Source: a virus. Taken from it: a stretch of DNA of 64,000 bases. This document shows positions 62,986 through 64,000 of this stretch, piece by piece. Each line of letters starts with the position of its first letter. Position 1 is the stretch's first letter. The notes under the pieces are model-generated. The model had not been told where the DNA came from. It did no database searches and saw nothing but the letters and a program-made list of their open reading frames with translations. The position numbers and the translations under genes are program-made. The stretch spans positions 1-64,000 of IMG/VR virus record IMGVR_UViG_3300020118_000164. One strand, written 5' to 3'.

Positions 62986-64000
62986 GTGAGCGGCGACACC
63001 GTCACCCGCACCGTCCGGGTCACCATCGACAGCAGCTCCGGCAAGGTAGCGATGTCGGACATGAAGAGCGGCGGCGATGCCGCCGCCGCCTCCATGCGTT
63101 CGCTGAGCACCGCAACCAATACCATTCAGGAGCAGTACCGCCGTCTCGCCTCCACTCTAGACCCGGTCATCGCGGGGCATATCAAGTATGAGAACGCGCA
63201 GCACACCCTCGCTGAGGCGCTGAATCGCGGGATCATCTCTCAGACGCAATACAACGCGCAGCTCGCCGCAGCCAAGAGCAAATTCGAGGATGCCGGACAG
63301 GCGGCTGGCGGATTCGCGGAGGCCCTGAGCGGCAAGATCAAGGACGCCCTCCTAGAGCTGGCGGCCATGGCTGTTGGCTTCCTGACGGTTCAACAGGCCG
63401 TCGAGCAGCTCAAGCAATCCGTCGAGGACTTCGGCAAGTTCCAGGACAGCCTCCTCGCCATCGCAGCGAACACGGGGGCCGCCGCGGATCAGATGCGGCT
63501 GCTCTCGGACGCCTCTAAGGATATCGGCGCCAATACCAAGTTCGGGGCCGACCAGGCGGCGGACGGCCTCAAGGTCCTGACCAAGGCCGGTTTCTCGGTT
63601 TCTGATTCCATCGGCCAGCTCCCGCAGGTCGAACACCTCGCGATCATCGGCACCATCGGCCTCGCGGATGCGGCCGACAACCTTGCGAAGACGCTGGAGC
63701 GCTTCAACCTTCCGGCGTCAGAGTCGCAGCATGTCGTCGATACTCTGGCCACGGTCGCAGCGCACAGCAGGGTATCGATAAGCGCCCTCGTGGACACGAT
63801 GAAGATCGCAGGCCCCACCGCTGGCGCGATGGGTCTGCAATTCAACGACGTGGCCGCGACCCTTGGGGTCATGGCGAAAAACGATGCCGCCCTCCGGCAG
63901 ATGGGCGGAGCCGTTGTCACCGCCCTATCGGCGCTTTCTATCGGTAGTAAGAAGGTCACCGACGACCTAGGGCGCCTCAATCTCAAGCTTGCCGATGTAA
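62986..64000 (+). CDS. Tail tape measure protein, N-terminal part
   Basis: Starts with GTG at 62986, adjacent to the previous TAG, and runs off the window after about 338 codons. The visible part is helical. LLSDASKDIGANTKFGADQA, DNLAKTLERFNLPASESQHV and LVDTMKIAGPTAGAMGLQF match the conserved tape-measure core. Its length sets the tail length. Confidence 0.85.
   Translation, partial: MSGDTVTRTVRVTIDSSSGKVAMSDMKSGGDAAAASMRSLSTATNTIQEQYRRLASTLDPVIAGHIKYENAQHTLAEALNRGIISQTQYNAQLAAAKSKFEDAGQAAGGFAEALSGKIKDALLELAAMAVGFLTVQQAVEQLKQSVEDFGKFQDSLLAIAANTGAAADQMRLLSDASKDIGANTKFGADQAADGLKVLTKAGFSVSDSIGQLPQVEHLAIIGTIGLADAADNLAKTLERFNLPASESQHVVDTLATVAAHSRVSISALVDTMKIAGPTAGAMGLQFNDVAATLGVMAKNDAALRQMGGAVVTALSALSIGSKKVTDDLGRLNLKLADV

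Noticed and set aside
1-64000. tRNA genes or CRISPR arrays
   Set aside because: No T-loop consensus in a cloverleaf context and no regularly spaced direct repeats with unique spacers were seen by eye; a dedicated scan was not possible.

Overview
The window is a 64 kb piece of a GC-rich, double-stranded DNA tailed-phage genome, most likely a siphovirus. The evidence is a canonical order of terminase, portal, prohead protease, HK97-fold capsid, head-tail connectors, tail tube, a tail-assembly chaperone with a -1 frameshift heptamer, and a tape-measure gene that runs off the right edge. No rRNA, tRNA, CRISPR array, IS element, integrase or lysis gene was recognised. The host cannot be fixed from sequence. 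Leaderless-type promoters, GTG starts and signal peptides ending in AQ would fit a GC-rich bacterium such as an acidobacterium, gemmatimonad, actinobacterium or Deinococcus relative.

Layout. (1) 1-11133, leftward: about 25 tightly packed genes, mostly joined by ATGA or GTGA overlaps. They include a DNA methyltransferase, an HNH-AP2 endonuclease interrupted by TGA, an SNF2-type helicase, a DUF1937 protein and a BCS1-like AAA ATPase. (2) 11152-11238: a divergent control region with two identical palindromic operators. (3) 11257-27655, rightward: about 45 small accessory genes, many zinc-binding, plus a RecB/Cas4-like nuclease, a possible recombination protein, DUF5131 and DUF1643 proteins, HNH proteins and a secreted 12-cysteine protein. 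(4) 27691-30025, leftward: small regulators (winged helix, multi-HTH with zinc finger), an HNH protein, a DUF6876 fragment and a DUF2784-like membrane protein. (5) 30118-36833, rightward: HD hydrolase, TET-associated DNA glycosyltransferase, replisome-organiser-like protein and DnaB-like helicase. (6) 36845-46164: small head-region genes, a 0.4 kb helix-rich non-coding stretch, tail-fibre genes and a metallopeptidase. (7) 46199-64000: small terminase, a Ro60/TROVE protein with a tandem Y-RNA-like locus, large terminase, then the virion genes. A four-gene leftward insert with its own promoter lies between portal and protease.

The most striking feature is a dispersed promoter-operator family. 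The palindrome GCACCAT-N3-ATGGTGC occurs 12 times between 4745 and 50250, always in a short intergenic gap or at a gene end. In most copies the right arm is part of a -10 box (TATGGT) lying 15-18 nt (usually 17) downstream of a TTGAC-type -35. Several of these promoters place the -10 only 6-8 nt before an ATG without a Shine-Dalgarno, which predicts leaderless mRNAs. A second promoter-operator pair (core TAGTCCGCAGTGCGTAC) occurs at 1045 and 29578 with the same geometry. This looks like a phage-wide regulon under one or more phage-encoded DNA-binding proteins.

The second notable system is the Ro60 orthologue. It is preceded by two tandem copies of a GCGTGGCGAAGGT motif, each inside a foldable stem with a UUCG hairpin, as expected for bacterial Y RNAs.
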